A stretch of DNA of 64,000 nucleotides from Epiperipatus broadwayi (GCA_028023455.1 JAQFVV010006255.1:2170001-2234000), one strand, 5' to 3'. Counted from the first letter of the stretch, positions 35,701-48,492 are shown. Translations and numbers: made by a program. Notes: generated from the letters alone by a model not told the origin.

Positions 35701-38700
35701 AAATAGCTATCTTTAAATAGAGAATTGAAAGTCACAGTTTATGAATAGAGCTCTGAGTGAAAATTTACCAGTCAGTTGTCTTCATTGCAGTTCTGCGCAC
35801 CTGGGACAATAAGTTGACACTTTTAGTGATGATTAGACAATAATGGAGAATCTTTTTTCATGGGCTGCATCATGTTTTATCAGACCAAAGTTCTTTCCAT
35901 CTCCAGCAAGGAGCAAGAGGCAGTGAGTTATGGCCTACTTTACCCCGCCATTTTAAAGATAAAACAAACATGGATTTGGTTTAAAATTCACTTATTAAAT
36001 ATATAACTATCCTCTTTTGGCCACAAAACTTGAAGTATTTATAATTTTCTTAACTCTGGCCACCAGGTTATTTTTACAAGCTTGATCGTAGTTGAAAAAC
36101 CCATTACTTTATTTTAGAAAAACATATTTAATTACTAAAACTAATTTAGATTTTGTTTTTTACCTCCCCCACCCCCCTGGAGTTTATTATTACTATATAA
36201 AATTCTGAGAATTGTCATTAAAATTTTGGATTTATAAAATCAAGTTTACACTATTTTAAGACTATTGCATGACCTAATTTAAAAGTTGTTTACAAGTAAA
36301 ACTAAAAGCTGCTTTTATAATTAGTATAAAACTAATTTTATTACTATATATGTAGAATAACAACATAAGAATGTAGTTATATACATATGCAATTTCAATA
36401 AAATAACTGTAAAATTGGCTAATAATTCAGACTAAAATATTTCTTAAACTAGAAATCTTTAAAAATGAACACATATCTGTAATATATACATATACTATTA
36501 AATTACAGACTTACCATTCACATATATATGTACAATCTTGCATATATAATAATTTAAGGTTATTTAAATAGATACTCTGAGAGGGTTTAAACCTGGCATA
36601 GAGATAGGTGTGGGGTAAAATACGTGAAATAGACAGGAGGATGAAACTGACTACTTTAATATCTTTCACTGTTAAGAAATGTAATTTTCCTTTTTCAAAT
36701 CTCTATTTTCTACTTATTTATATCTACTTCCTTGCAGTGCTTTTTTTAAACAATGAATCATCACAATCAAATTAAAAGGTAAAATATTTGAAGCTTTAAT
36801 TTCTAGATTTTAACATCCTTTAAAACTATCCATACATATATCACATGTATAATATTCATTTGCAAACATAACACAGTAATTGTATTTAGGCAAAGCTGCA
36901 CCCATATTTATTGATACATTATGCAAACATAAAATTACTTGACAGTTAAAATAATTTTTTTTACAGGAAAGGACATCTATAAAAACATTAATTGTTTTTT
37001 TCCATTTTTATATAATATAAATTTAGTAAAATATCTCACTTCCTTTTTATCTTATAGTAGATTCCTGTTTATTATCTTTTTCTATAAATAGTGGGAACAT
37101 GATATTAGATTTACTAATTAAAGAAACAAATATAATTTGGCAATTATTCACATCAAACTTATTAAAAATAAACTCTTAAATTTTATGAAATTCCACATTA
37201 CCCCTGCCACACTGATGCCTAGCACACACATCTTTATTAGATAGATAGATGCTTTGTCTTTTGCATTATGTGTTTGGTGAGCAACATATTAAATTAGTAG
37301 CCAAATTTTATTATAATTTTCTTTTGGTAAAAGGCAGAACATTTTTAAGTTTGTACATATATAGTAAGTTTGGGTAGTAGGGAATATCAAATTTGGTAAT
37401 GCATTTATCTCCAGACTAATTTCTGGCTTTTACTTCGTCATTAAGACTTAATATTCATTTGCAGGTTTTATTCAAATTAAATGCCCGAAATTCAAAATAC
37501 TTTAAAATTTTGAATCCAAGAGCAGTTTTTTCTTCTAGTGGCTTTGGTTCAAAACCTTAGGGTTTTTGAATATCAGCTAAGCAATTAAGTAATTTGTTGT
37601 TTTTGTAACATTTCTAGCCAGTGGAGGTGAGAAAGCTTACAGTTAATAAAGAGCAGGATATAGTTCCTGACTCGAAGTCAGATTTATATAATAATTCAAG
37701 CAATTTGGAAGTTTAAAACTTAACGTATTTAGAATTTTGGTTTTTAGCTTGGAGTAAAGTGGATTTAAAAATGACTTCTAGATGCACAAAAAGTGGATTT
37801 AAAAATGGCTTCTAGATGCACAAATGCATTATTTCTGGTTTTGAATTCCAAGTCTCTTTCATAAAGGAAAAAATAGAAATCAGTATGGCAATGGGTACCC
37901 AATCTTACTTTACTATAGATAGTACTAGAGTAAGAAATTAAATGATTTGACATTATTATGAACTTATTTTAGAAAATTTTTTTTTTTTTTTACATTTTAG
38001 TTTCGGATTATTTGTAATAATTATATTTTTAATAAATATTTAAATGGCTTCATAATTTTAAACTATATTTTACATTATTAATTGATTTCATATTACTTAA
38101 GGAAAAATATATGCATATATATTTTAAAATTTGTAACTATTATCTCTAATTTGAGATTTTAAGATAGGCAATGAATTAGGAATCGGAAATCACTCATATG
38201 TGTGTAAAGGAAATTTTTTTCAAATTGGATTTATAAAAATTTATATTAAAATTAATGTCTAGCATTATAAGTTCTACAATAAGCTGAATAACAAACATTT
38301 GACCTGTGTAGGAATGATTTATATGAATCAGAAGAATTTAATAATCTTTCAATTTTCATTTATTTATTAATTTTTTTAAAAAAATCCATTATTCAACCCA
38401 ATCCATTTTTCTTAAGTTTTTTCTTAATTTTTTTTTGTTTGCAATTCTCATAAAGCTTTGATAATAGTTTAATTAATGAAATAAGTGTTAAAAGGGACAG
38501 ACCAGCAATACAATGAATGACAACAGAAATTTTAAATAATTTAATACTTTTTAAAATTGAAATTAATAATAAATAATGATCATAATGTATATACATATTT
38601 CCCAAAATATATATTTTCAGCAAAACAGAAATAAAAATTTACACATAATAAAGTGGTTTATTTAATATATAATTTATTGTAAGTAATTACTTTTTTTTGC

Positions 38701-40610
38701 TGCTGTAATCAACAGAAAAAATTAGAAATGAAAATAAGAATATTCATAATTTCTTCATTTTTATGAATATAATAATAGTAAATAGTTATTAATATAATCA
38801 TCATAATATTTATAATTTATTTTTAGAAACTTTAGATTTTAAATTAGGTTTAATATGGAGATTTAAATTAAATGGTAAAGTAACTTTGGAATTTCATGAA
38901 TGTCACTGTACTTATCCATTTAGGCTCGAATCTCAGAATTTTGAAGTAAGGTTTTTATGCTAACTGTTGGGATGGCTTAATGGAAAGTAGAAGAGATAGA
39001 AATGCAATATATTCAGACAAGACCAAGTTATAATTGAATTAAATCAATCATTACATGTAAATGTTATTAGAGTTTAAATCAAATACACAGTTCATATATA
39101 GTGTAGAACTTTAAATTATACAATAAATAAAATTACATATGTGCATGAATGTAATTTATATGAGTGTGTGCTTGCAAAAGTTAAAATTATTTATATTTAA
39201 ATTTCTGCACAAAATTTATCAATAGAAATCTAAAAGTGATTAAAATTTTATTACTTTATTTATCTACTGATAAATGATTTTAATGTAATAAAAGAAATAA
39301 AATATATTTATATTTATTTTAAAAGTTCAATATTATTATCAAATGCAGGTTTTAAAATCTATTGTTAGAATCAATTTTAACTTTCTAGTGATATAATTAA
39401 TAGGAAAAAAAAATTTTTTTTTTTTTAGAGATTATTATATTATAAAATATATGCAGTTAGATTCCAAAATGTAGTAAGCTAAGTTATAAATTTAATTAAA
39501 ATTATATGATTTTTTTTGTTGTAATAAATAATAATCATTGAAAGTAGGTGAAATAATTTAGGATTTAATGAAACCTTAAACACTTTCAGATCATATCAGT
39601 TATTTTAATATAAATCTTTATATTTTAAATTAATAAATATAAAATTTTATTTAAATAGGCTACAGAATTACCAGGATGGTTTTCAAAATGCATTCTGCTA
39701 TTCATATTTATTTATTTGTTAACTACTGGAACTAAAAATTATTATTTATGTTGCTTTCTATCCAATTGAAGATATAAAATTTAATATTATGAATTTTTTT
39801 AAAAATTGAATCAGAATAAGATGCTGCTTATGTAATTATTATTTTTTTTTATCATTTTTTAAATTATTATTTTAATTTACTTAAACTGACTGCAACAATT
39901 AACTATTTATATAAATAAATATATGAATGTATTTGTGTCTTATTTTGACTGAAATACATATATAAAAGTGTCTTAAAATTGATAGATTAATGAGCAAAAA
40001 AAATAGTCACAGAAAGTTAATTCAATTTAATTACCATAAAATGTGTTACGTATTGTAACGCAAGCGAGATATATGTTCTAAAATACATATATATCTGCAT
40101 TTTTATAATTTAAAAATAAATGATCAGATTTATTAAGAAAGAAAAGAATAGTCAAAGAAATAATTAGTTAAGAAATATCTTTTAATTTTGTAAAATAAAA
40201 AGATTGCGTCATATTGTTTCTTTAAAATAGAATAAAACTTTTTAATAACAGCGGATAGGGAAAAGAATCAAGAGAAATGGAGATTTAAAACTCACACTCC
40301 TTTTTATAAATTAAAAGAAATTAAAGGAATAAAATGTCTAAACAAAAATATTAGTGAAAAATCTAAAACAAAAAAGATTAATTAATTAGTGAAAGTAAAC
40401 TTTTGAAATGCCAAGATTCCTAGCTGATAATGAAATTGAAATTGATAATTGAATTAATTACAAACTATGTAAACTATCTTATTGGCATAAATGTGATAAG
40501 ATAAAAAAATTAGATTTAAAAAAATGTAAAAATTAATTTAAAAAAATAGATTTAAATTATGATAAAAATTAAAGCTACAATAAGGAAAAGAACAATGGAA
40601 GAAGAAAAGT
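32781..40610 (+). other. MARCHF6 intron continued, no gene recognised
   Basis: Mostly AT-rich, stop-dense DNA. A 34-bp tandem duplication (AAAGTGGATTTAAAAATG.C, TTCTAGATGCACAAA) sits at about 37757-37824. Microsatellite scraps (GTAT)n near 33342 and (GATA)n near 37241. The stretch 33795-35960 is slightly richer in GC and may hold an old element, but I cannot define ends or coding parts. Confidence 0.4.
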
Positions 40611-41590
40611 ATAAAAGTTACAGCTAGCTATTGTTATGTTCATTTCGGAGTTCATATTGATATTCTTCCTTGAGATTCATTCTGAGATTCGCAGAGATCC
40701 AGATATTCAGAAATTTAAGTGCAGATAGCATCAATGCTGAAGTGACAGAACTAACAATCTGCATTGCTAGACAGCCTTAGAAGTGTTTGCTTGGATTTCA
40801 TGCCCTAAATCCTTCGCAAAATCAACTGTCCACACCTGGAACTAATGCCCTGAACCAAGGCTTAAGTCAGAAAATAGATGCTGCTGTTTCTCTCTCTCTT
40901 CCCCCCTATTGTTGAGCCAAAGAATGGAAGACAAGTCCTGAAACCATTGATGGAAACCAAAAGGCTGGTTGGAAAATAATACTAATGATAACCAAAACCG
41001 AAGGAACTGTGTCATCCAATATCATGAAAAACCTAAGTAAATATATTTTCAATAATAACTGTACTTTAACAAAGGTTTATCATACAAGTTAGCCTGAAAT
41101 TAATCATATGTATATATATTCTATGTAAAACTTTATTATGTTATGTTAGATTAAAGAGTGTGCATGAATAAATACTAATGTTTGGTTAATTATTATTTTG
41201 TTTATTCTCTGTCATATCACTGTGCCACTATTAATTTAAGGATATAAATATCTAATGGGTTAAGTTTTAATGCACTGGACCTCCTAATTAAGAATAGGAG
41301 CTAACTTGCAATATTTCAAGCACTGGACGGGTGTGCCTGTCATTGAAGCATGCCAGCTATATAACATATGGTCAGCTGTCACCTGAATTTTGATTCTCAA
41401 AACAAATAAAATGCTTTGGATGGCAGGGTTTTTGTTCCAGCAGTTGAGATGGGTTACAGTCAGGAAATGTGGTCATGGTTATATTTCATATAGCTCGATC
41501 TGGCTGTGGATATTGTTGATAGTTAAGCCATCAATGCTATTCTCCCCACTGATTGAAGTGCCATTCTCTTCCCATAAGTATTAATGATAT
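40611..41590. other. less AT-rich island, unclassified
   Basis: About 40640-41040 and 41225-41580 stand out by composition, with several AATAAA signals between them. No domain, no zinc knuckle or protease motif, and no matching terminal repeats could be found. It may be an LTR or other non-coding part of an element; unresolved. Confidence 0.3.
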
Positions 41591-44043
41591 AATTAAATAG
41601 TTGCGTAAAGTAAATGATAGTAAAAGAGTGGTCTTAAAATAAAGAATGAAATAATAAATATAAAAGATATTATTGAATAAATAATATTCTGATGATAATA
41701 AAATATTAATGTGTCAAGAATAAACAGTAGCCTATTATAATAAATAAATACAAGTGCAGTCAAAGTTTCCCAAAAGTTATTTTTTAAAAAAGAAATAAAT
41801 CTATTAAATGATGTTAAGAATAGAAGAAAAGGAAATATAATAAAGAATAAATATGTATTGAGCTTGATAATAATAAATTAAGTTTATTGAAGCAAAAGTT
41901 TAATAAAGTTAAAATAATAAAGTTAAAGTATTACTTTTTAAGCTTGATAAAGTATGTATTAAAAATAAAATTATAATAAGTAGGCTGGTTAAGATAAAAT
42001 AAAGTTAAGATATTTAAGATGAAATGAAGATGTAATACAGTAAAATCGGAGGGACCCAGTACAATATTTAGAAATCGGACTAAACAAAGTATTTCATTTA
42101 AATAAATTTTATTTATAACATAAAACTAAATTGCATATATATAAAAGAATCAACACTAACTATTCATAAATTGAAACATTTAGAGTAGTTGACAATAACC
42201 AAGTTTCATATAACAATAATAAATACTATTGCATGTCAATAGGTGAAATTCTTGCATAATTTAAGTAGTTATTTAATAAATTATTTCACATGTTAAATAA
42301 ACATTTGAAAAGCTATTAGCAAAAGATTTATTTCAACTTGAGTTTCCAATTTTTTAATTAACTTGCATAACTATAACAAGCTCACTCAAATGTAGTGCTA
42401 GATAAAATCTCTAAAATTATGCTTCTAATTTTGTGTTAAATGTAGATGCATGTTTAAATAAATTAAATTTCTTTTATTTAAACTTGTTGGTTAAACATAT
42501 TCTGTTTAATAAAATAAATAGATTGTATATTCCTTTTCCATTCACTTTCATTTGAAATCTTCACCATTTAAACATAAAGAAAATCCTAGCATGTCTTTTT
42601 TAGACTTTCAAACAGAAATTTACTGTTTAAATTATTTTTAATTGATTACCATTTAAGATTAACATAGGATAGCATCGTTGGAAAAAATAAATGTTTGCCT
42701 TGGTAATTAGTAAAGTCCTTAGCTGGATCAATTATTTAATGATATATATATATTATATTTTTTATAAATTTGATTGAAATTTTTGATCAAATATGTTTGT
42801 TTAAATTTCTTTTTGTCTTCAAAATATGTAATAAATTTATTAAAATAATAAATAACTAAACTATGCATTTTGCAGAGGTAAATATGTATATTACTATTTT
42901 AAATAAATATATTTAGTAAATTTATTCTACATCAAATTAAGTTGTTAACAAGTCTTCATTGAGAGATTTATTTAAAGTTTAAAATGATAATGAAAAACAC
43001 CATTCCCATTTATATATTGATATTAGAAGCATAAATGGAAGAATGGAAGACATGAATGCTAATTTATGCACAATTATCAGAATTCTATCTAGAAATTCTA
43101 GATCAATAATATTGCCAAATAAAAATCATTATTTTAATGTGGATTTCATTCTTGATTTTGTCATTTTTATGGAAATGGATTATGTTGATCATTGATAGCT
43201 TATTATATGAATGTAGGAAATAATTACCTTTACACTTGAGATGCCTTTTATATGTAGAAAATTTCAAATTTTTATATAGATGGAGAACACGTCATTTTAT
43301 AGATTTAGAATTATAATAGGATTATTTTCATGAAACTTCAAAACTGGTGTGACAACTTGAGTAGGAGATTTAGGTTGCTTTACTTATAATTATTTTAAAT
43401 ATGAAAATATTTAAAAACTCTCTAATGAAATAATTTTAACTCAGAACTTATAATACATAAGTCTATATGAAAACACATTCTCTTTATTGGAACAAAATTA
43501 ACTCTGAACTGAAACAAATTTTATTCTCTATTGAAACAAAATTTACCACCAGCTTTTTATACATCTTGCAGCTTTTAATCTTTTATTTTTATTGAACTTT
43601 AAGACTAAAAGTTTGAGGGTTTATGCAATGTTTTTTAATACTGTTTAATTACTAGCATTCATTTACTTGTAAATAGATTAATATTTATTTTAATTTTAAT
43701 CTTTTCTTGGCATTTAATGAAGTGTGCCATTTCCATTGCATGTTCATGTTATCATCTTTCCCATTGCATTTATTAATGACAAAAATGAATTAAAAAGAGG
43801 CTATAAGTTATTTTAATGATTTAGAAAAAGATTTAGATCTAGATCTTAGTTCCAAATATATTCTCTAGATATTAGTATTTTTTCGTGAAATTGAGAAGTT
43901 GTTTGATAAAGAATTATCATAAATAATAGATAAATTTACAGTATTTTTTTTATTAGCTTCTAGTTCAATGTTTATTTTAGGGTTTATTTCAATAAAATAG
44001 CTTTTTAAACAAACATTATTTAATCAAATATTTACTTTATATC
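41591..44043 (+). other. MARCHF6 intron continued, no feature
   Basis: AT-rich sequence without coding signal or convincing repeat on either strand. Confidence 0.45.
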
Positions 44044-44245
44044 ATATGGAAAATAACTATACACAAAAAAGTATACAAGTTACCCTAAAAATCTGAATAA
44101 AGTTCACAATTTTTCCCTAGTGCCCTTGCTATGACTATGACTAATATAACTTAATCGAAAGTGCACTAGACAAAAATTGTGAACTTTATTCAGATTTTTA
44201 AATGTATCTCATATATGTTTTCGCATATACTTATTTTCCATATTA
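44044..44245. mobile_element. ~200-bp palindromic element at the PLE insertion site
   Basis: AAAAATCTGAATAAAGTTCA at 44088 and its complement ending at about 44199 form a near-perfect inner stem of about 37 bp with a ~38-nt loop. The symmetry continues outward, less perfectly, to ATATGGAAAATA (from 44044) and TATTTTCCATAT (to 44243). The right end overlaps the target-site duplication of the PLE. Confidence 0.82.
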
Positions 44246-44247
44246 TA
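44233..44247 (+). repeat. left target-site duplication of the composite PLE
   Basis: ATTTTCCATATTATA, identical to 48721-48735 (15 bp; one terminal base could belong to the element). It brackets both the inverted and the direct PLE copies. Confidence 0.82.
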
Positions 44248-44318
44248 CAGAAAACAGAAGAAAAACGGAAAATACCTTTTTTCTTTTTCTTTTTTATGTT
44301 GTACTAATCTTCTGAAAT

Positions 44319-44547
44319 TCAAACAAAATGTTATAAAAACATTTATAAACAACAAAACATAACACTTATATTAATTATATAAAAAGCCTTTTTCGGCAAA
44401 TTTATTTTTTGCCCTTTTCAAATATGTCTTCCAAGATACCACGATTACATATATATAGAGCGACATCTATGTTAATACATGACAAGTAAAAATATAAAAA
44501 ATATAAAAAATATACAATCAAAACCAAACAATTCGAATAGAACAACT
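44319..44547 (-). repeat. pseudo-LTR, inverted copy
   Basis: This 229-bp copy is complementary to the pseudo-LTRs at 45585-45813 and 48493-48721. The three copies are almost identical. No exact hammerhead ribozyme core (CTGATGA...GAAA) was found in it. Confidence 0.9.
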
Positions 44548-44657
44548 GAAACTGAATTGGACAACTTATATTATCATATAACTCATACAACGTTACTATA
44601 AATCAATTTTTCTCCATTTCGCAAATTGTATTCCAAAGAATCATTCATCTCAGCTAT

Positions 44658-45585
44658 CTATCCATTCTTTTTCATCAACCATTTATTATTCATTCCAATA
44701 GATGTCTTATATATATTCATGCAATTAGTTTTATTATACATAATATAATTTGTTTCATATATCCTGCGTCTATTAACATCTTTTACATAATTTAAAGCTT
44801 TTATACTATCAGTACAATTAATTTTATGTCCAGTTTGTAAATAGTGAACATATAATGCTGACCTATCATCTTTCCTATCGATAGCACCATTATGTTCCTT
44901 AGCTCTTTCGCTCAATTGCTTTGCTGTTTGCCCATAATAAACCATTTTACAAAATCCACAAGTAATTTTATAAACCATTCCCCTTTTATATTGTATCTCA
45001 TCTTTTAACCTATAATTAGTTATTAATTTATCTAAGTTTCTACTATTGGCCCATCCCACATTAATATTTTCATCTATATACTTTTTTCTTTTTTTACATA
45101 AAATTTTGTATACATTGGGTAAATATGAAATTTTAATCCATTTTTTCTTCTTTATTATTATTATCAATTCTCTTATTTCTCTTTTTATAATGTCCGAGAA
45201 AAATACCATCAATATGCCTTATTCCATATCCGCATCTTATATAATCTTGTTTAAATTTTTCTTTTTGCAATTTAGCAAAATTTCTATCAGTGTTAAACTT
45301 ATCATTTTTATATTTAAAATTCTTTATTACATTCATCTTTTGTATCCATGGTTGTCTTGAATCAATTGGTATAATTTTTCTCAATTTATCATCTTTAACA
45401 AAATGCCTAATTACAATATTTCTATCTTTACCCAAAAACATCTCAATATCTAGATACCTAATCTGGTTATCAATTTCCTTCATAGTAAAACGGATATTAT
45501 CCGCATTATCATTAAATTTCCTAAATAATTTATGTACTATCCTCCTATTCCCAATTATTAAACTATCATCGACATATCTAACGTA
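44658..45585 (-). pseudogene. partial PLE ORF: end of RT plus GIY-YIG endonuclease
   Basis: It reads from YVDD (about 45580) through MKEIDNQIRYLDIEMFLGKD, then after a one-base insertion in an A/T-rich run (about 45145-45155) continues in another frame as the endonuclease part. That part contains MVYKITCGFCKMVYYGQTAK and RAKEH, the GIY-YIG-type nuclease core with the cysteines usual for PLEs. It ends NNKWLMKKNG at 44658. This copy preserves KKRKKYIDENINVG, the exact spot overwritten by adapter sequence in the plus copy, and also a C-terminus that the plus copy has lost by frameshift. It lacks the RT N-terminal half, so it is not functional alone. Confidence 0.88.
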
Positions 45586-45813
45586 GTTGTTCTATTCGAA
45601 TTGTTTGGTTTTGATTGTATATTTTTTATATTTTTTATATTTTTACTTGTCATGTATTAACATAGATGTCGCTCTATATATATGTAATCGTGGTATCTTG
45701 GAAGACATATTTGAAAAGGGCAAAAAATAAATTTGCCGAAAAAGGCTTTTTATATAATTAATATAAGTGTTATGTTTTGTTGTTTATAAATGTTTTTATA
45801 ACATTTTGTTTGA
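45585..45813 (+). repeat. left pseudo-LTR
   Basis: 229 bp, same orientation as the right copy (48493-48721) and inverted to 44319-44547. It starts AGTTGTTCTATTCGAATTGT and ends ACATTTTGTTTGA. Transcription of PLEs is thought to start in this region. Confidence 0.92.
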
Positions 45814-45940
45814 ATTTCAGAAGATTAGTACAACATAAAAAAGAAAAAGAAAAAAGGTATTTTCCGTTTTTCTTCTGTTTTCTGTATAGTTAATTTTCAA
45901 TTACTAATAACGTTACCTTTGGATTTACTACGTTTACAAT

Positions 45941-46630
45941 ATGGAACATTTGTGGAAATACATGAAGGATATTTTGGATTTGTCTAAAATGAATAAGATT
46001 AAAAAGTTAACTAAATTGTGTCTATATATGGAGAAAATTAAGGGCCAATTATCATATCTAAATAATTGTAAATTGTATAAGATTATTCCTAAGTCATGTG
46101 TAATTACTCTCAAACGGAATAAAAAGATATCAAACAATGCTAAATTGATTTATAGATTGGAAAATTATCTGTTGCAAAATTTTATCAATGAGAAATACTA
46201 TATTTATAAATGTTCATTGGATAAATTTAAAAGTTTAAATAAAACAGTAAAATCAATATTGAAGACGATAAAGATTTGGGATACTTTCAAGAATTTTTTA
46301 AATAATTACCGTAATAAATGGAATTATAAAATTAATATTAAATATGCTAAAAAATGGGAATGGTTAATTAATAAATTTTATTGTACAAGATCATACAGAA
46401 GTGATAGTGTTCGGAAGTTGAATAGTAAATATAGAGAGTGTACGAATCAAAATTCAGATAATTATATAAATTTAACGGATTATAAATTTTCAACTGAACA
46501 AAGTATATTGTTAAATAAAAATCCATCTTTCATCCCATTTATAGACAAGGATATAGGGAAAAAAATAACCACAGATGTTGAATTGGCACATATATCATAT
46601 GAAGAAAAAAGAAACTACATTGTGTTTTGA
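45941..46630 (+). pseudogene. PLE ORF, N-terminal part
   Basis: 229 codons from the first ATG after the pseudo-LTR and 5'UTR, starting MEHLWKYMKD. Lys/Asn-rich, with no enzymatic motif. Near its end it holds LLNKNPSFIPFIDKDIGKKI, a region that precedes the RT in PLE proteins and resembles their 'GLxFxPTP' element. It ends NYIVF then TGA at 46628-46630. The RT frame continues one frame over from about 46603 (LNSQLYELNIPV), so the two pieces were one ORF. A T4 run at 46625-46628 that should be T5 explains the break. It may be a real mutation, a base-call error or, less likely, a -1 shift site. Confidence 0.85.
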
Positions 46631-47943
46631 ATAGTCAATTATATGAACTTAATATACCTGTTAAAGACTATAAATACAGAAAAATAATAGATGAAATTAA
46701 GAATGTGTGTAATATATATAAATTAATAATATGTAAAGAAGATAAAGGTTGTCGCTTTGTTGTGATGTATAATAAGGACTATTATGATAAAATTGATCTG
46801 GTAATAAAAAACGAGGGATATATTGGATTATCTAAAGACCCTACAAATATGATAAAAACTAAATATGTAGATTTATTAAAAAAGATGAAAATTTGTAGAT
46901 TTATTGATGATGGGCACTATCATTATTTGTATCCTAGGTCATATGAGAATCCATATATATTTGGTAAGATTAAGACACATAAAGAAGGTAACCCTTTAAG
47001 GTTACTATTCAATTTTAGTGATTTTATATTAAATAAATTTTGTAAATATTTGAACGGCTGGATAGCTAAAGTGATTGGTTATGGGCAGTATTCTATAAAA
47101 AATACAGATGCCATTATTGATGAATTGAATATGTTGAAGATAAACAGAAACCATAGTATTTTTGTCATGGATATAGAGTCAATGTATCCTAGTATCCCTA
47201 GACTGAAAAGTATCGATGTAGTGATAAAGGCATTATCACAACGCATTACTGATGATAACATTATTAGTATAATAAAGGAAGGTTTAATTTTGATACATAA
47301 CAGTTTGTTTTTTAAATATAATAATCAATTTTGGGAAATAAATAAAGGATGGGTAATGGGATGTGCAATCAGTGGGTTAATGGCATCGGTTTTTATTAAT
47401 GATATCGAAAATAATATTATAACAAGAAGTATAGTTAAAAAAGAAGTAATATATTACGTTAGATATGTCGATGATAGTTTAATAATTGGGAATAGGAGGA
47501 TAGTACATAAATTATTTAGGAAATTTAATGATAATGCGGATAATATCCGTTTTACTATGAAGGAAATTGATAACCAGATTAGGTATCTAGATATTGAGAT
47601 GTTTTTGGGTAAAGATAGAAATATTGTAATTAGGCATTTTGTTAAAGATGATAAATTGAGAAAAATTATACCAATTGATTCAAGACAACCATGGATACAA
47701 AAGATGAATGTAATAAAGAATTTTAAATATAAAAATGATAAGTTTAACACTGATAGAAATTTTGCTAAATTGCAAAAAGAAAAATTTAAACAAGATTATA
47801 TAAGATGCGGATATGGAATAAGGCATATTGATGGTATTTTTCTAGGAAATTATAAAAAGAGAAATAAGAGAATTGATAATAATAATAAGAAGAAAAAATG
47901 GATTAAAATTTCATATTTACCCAATGTATACAAAATTTTATGA
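46627..47943 (+). pseudogene. PLE reverse transcriptase part
   Basis: 438 codons. The piece has no ATG of its own, because it continues from 45941-46630 after the frameshift. RT motifs in order: SYENPYIFGKIKTHKEGNPL (the PLE 'GLPKxHK' region, residues ~110-130); VMDIESMYPSIP (motif A, catalytic Asp at about residue 182); WVMGCAISGLMASVFINDIE (motif B, residues ~240-260); and YVRYVDDSLIIG (motif C, with YVDD at residues 280-283). A thumb region follows (MKEIDNQIRYLDIEMFLGKD). The reading frame appears to end at KIL-stop (47943), but that stop is created by adapter sequence replacing the true continuation, which the inverted copy still shows. PLE RTs are related to telomerase and copy the element onto nicked DNA. 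Confidence 0.9.
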
Positions 47944-47963
47944 GATCGGAAGAGCGTCGTGTA
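47943..47963 (+). other. embedded Illumina adapter sequence (assembly artefact)
   Basis: AGATCGGAAGAGCGTCGTGT plus A is the start of the standard Illumina TruSeq universal adapter as read from the insert end. The inverted PLE copy has, at the equivalent place (between 'attttatg' and 'tagatg'), a native A/G-rich 20-mer coding CKKRKK. So 20 native bases are replaced by 21 foreign ones. This explains the frame change at this point. Confidence 0.97.
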
Positions 47964-48349
47964 TAGATGAAAATATTAATGTGGGATGGGCCAATAGTAG
48001 AAACTTAGATAAATTAATAACTAATTATAGGTTAAAAGATGAGATACAATATAAAAGGGGAATGGTTTATAAAATTACTTGTGGATTTTGTAAAATGGTT
48101 TATTATGGGCAAACAGCAAAGCAATTGAGCGAAAGAGCTAAGGAACATAATGGTGCTATCGATAGGAAAGATGATAGGTCAGCATTATATGTTCACTATT
48201 TACAAACTGGACATAAAATTAATTGTACTGATAGTATAAAAGCTTTAAATTATGTAAAAGATGTTAATAGACGCAGGATATATGAAACAAATTATATTAT
48301 GTATAATAAAACTAATTGCATGAATATATATAAGACGCTATTGGAATGA
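47964..48349 (+). pseudogene. PLE GIY-YIG endonuclease part
   Basis: Open from the adapter junction: IDENINVGWANSRNLDKL, then MVYKITCGFCKMVYYGQTAK, RAKEHNGAI and ALYVHYLQTGHKIN. YKI...YYGQT represents the GIY-YIG core, with the two linker cysteines (CGFC) and the conserved Arg and Glu-His further on. The domain cuts target DNA to prime reverse transcription. The piece is out of frame with the RT only because the inserted 21 bases replace 20. Its natural C-terminus is also lost: a base missing in 'agacgctattgg' (about 48333) ends it early at 48349, whereas the inverted copy continues another dozen residues. Confidence 0.9.
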
Positions 48350-48492
48350 ATAATAAATGGTTGATGAAAAAAGAATGGATAGATAGCTGAGATGGATGAT
48401 TCTTTGGAATACAATTTGCGAAATGGAGAAAAATTGATTTATAGTAACGTTGTATGAGTTATATGATAATATAAGTTGTCCAATTCAGTTTC

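Larger units (their letters stand above)
44248..45585 (-). mobile_element. inverted, 5'-truncated Penelope-like element copy
   Basis: On the minus strand this copy starts inside the RT at the YVDD box (45585), runs through the rest of the RT, the GIY-YIG endonuclease and the pseudo-LTR (44319-44547), and then 71 bp further into the 5'UTR sequence of a following unit. It ends at the target-site duplication. It is about 99% identical to the plus-strand copy by eye, with scattered 1-base indels. This head-to-head arrangement of a truncated copy and a longer copy is a known habit of Penelope elements. Confidence 0.9.

Noticed and set aside
40620-41220. Solo LTR (TG...CA) around the 40.6-kb island
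   Set aside because: A TGTTATG start and a TCATATCA end can be chosen, but no flanking target duplication or second copy supports it.
45046-45586. Plus-strand ORFs of about 100 codons
   Set aside because: They are the reverse side of the inverted PLE coding sequence; the same peptide occurs antisense in the plus copy (47454-47750).
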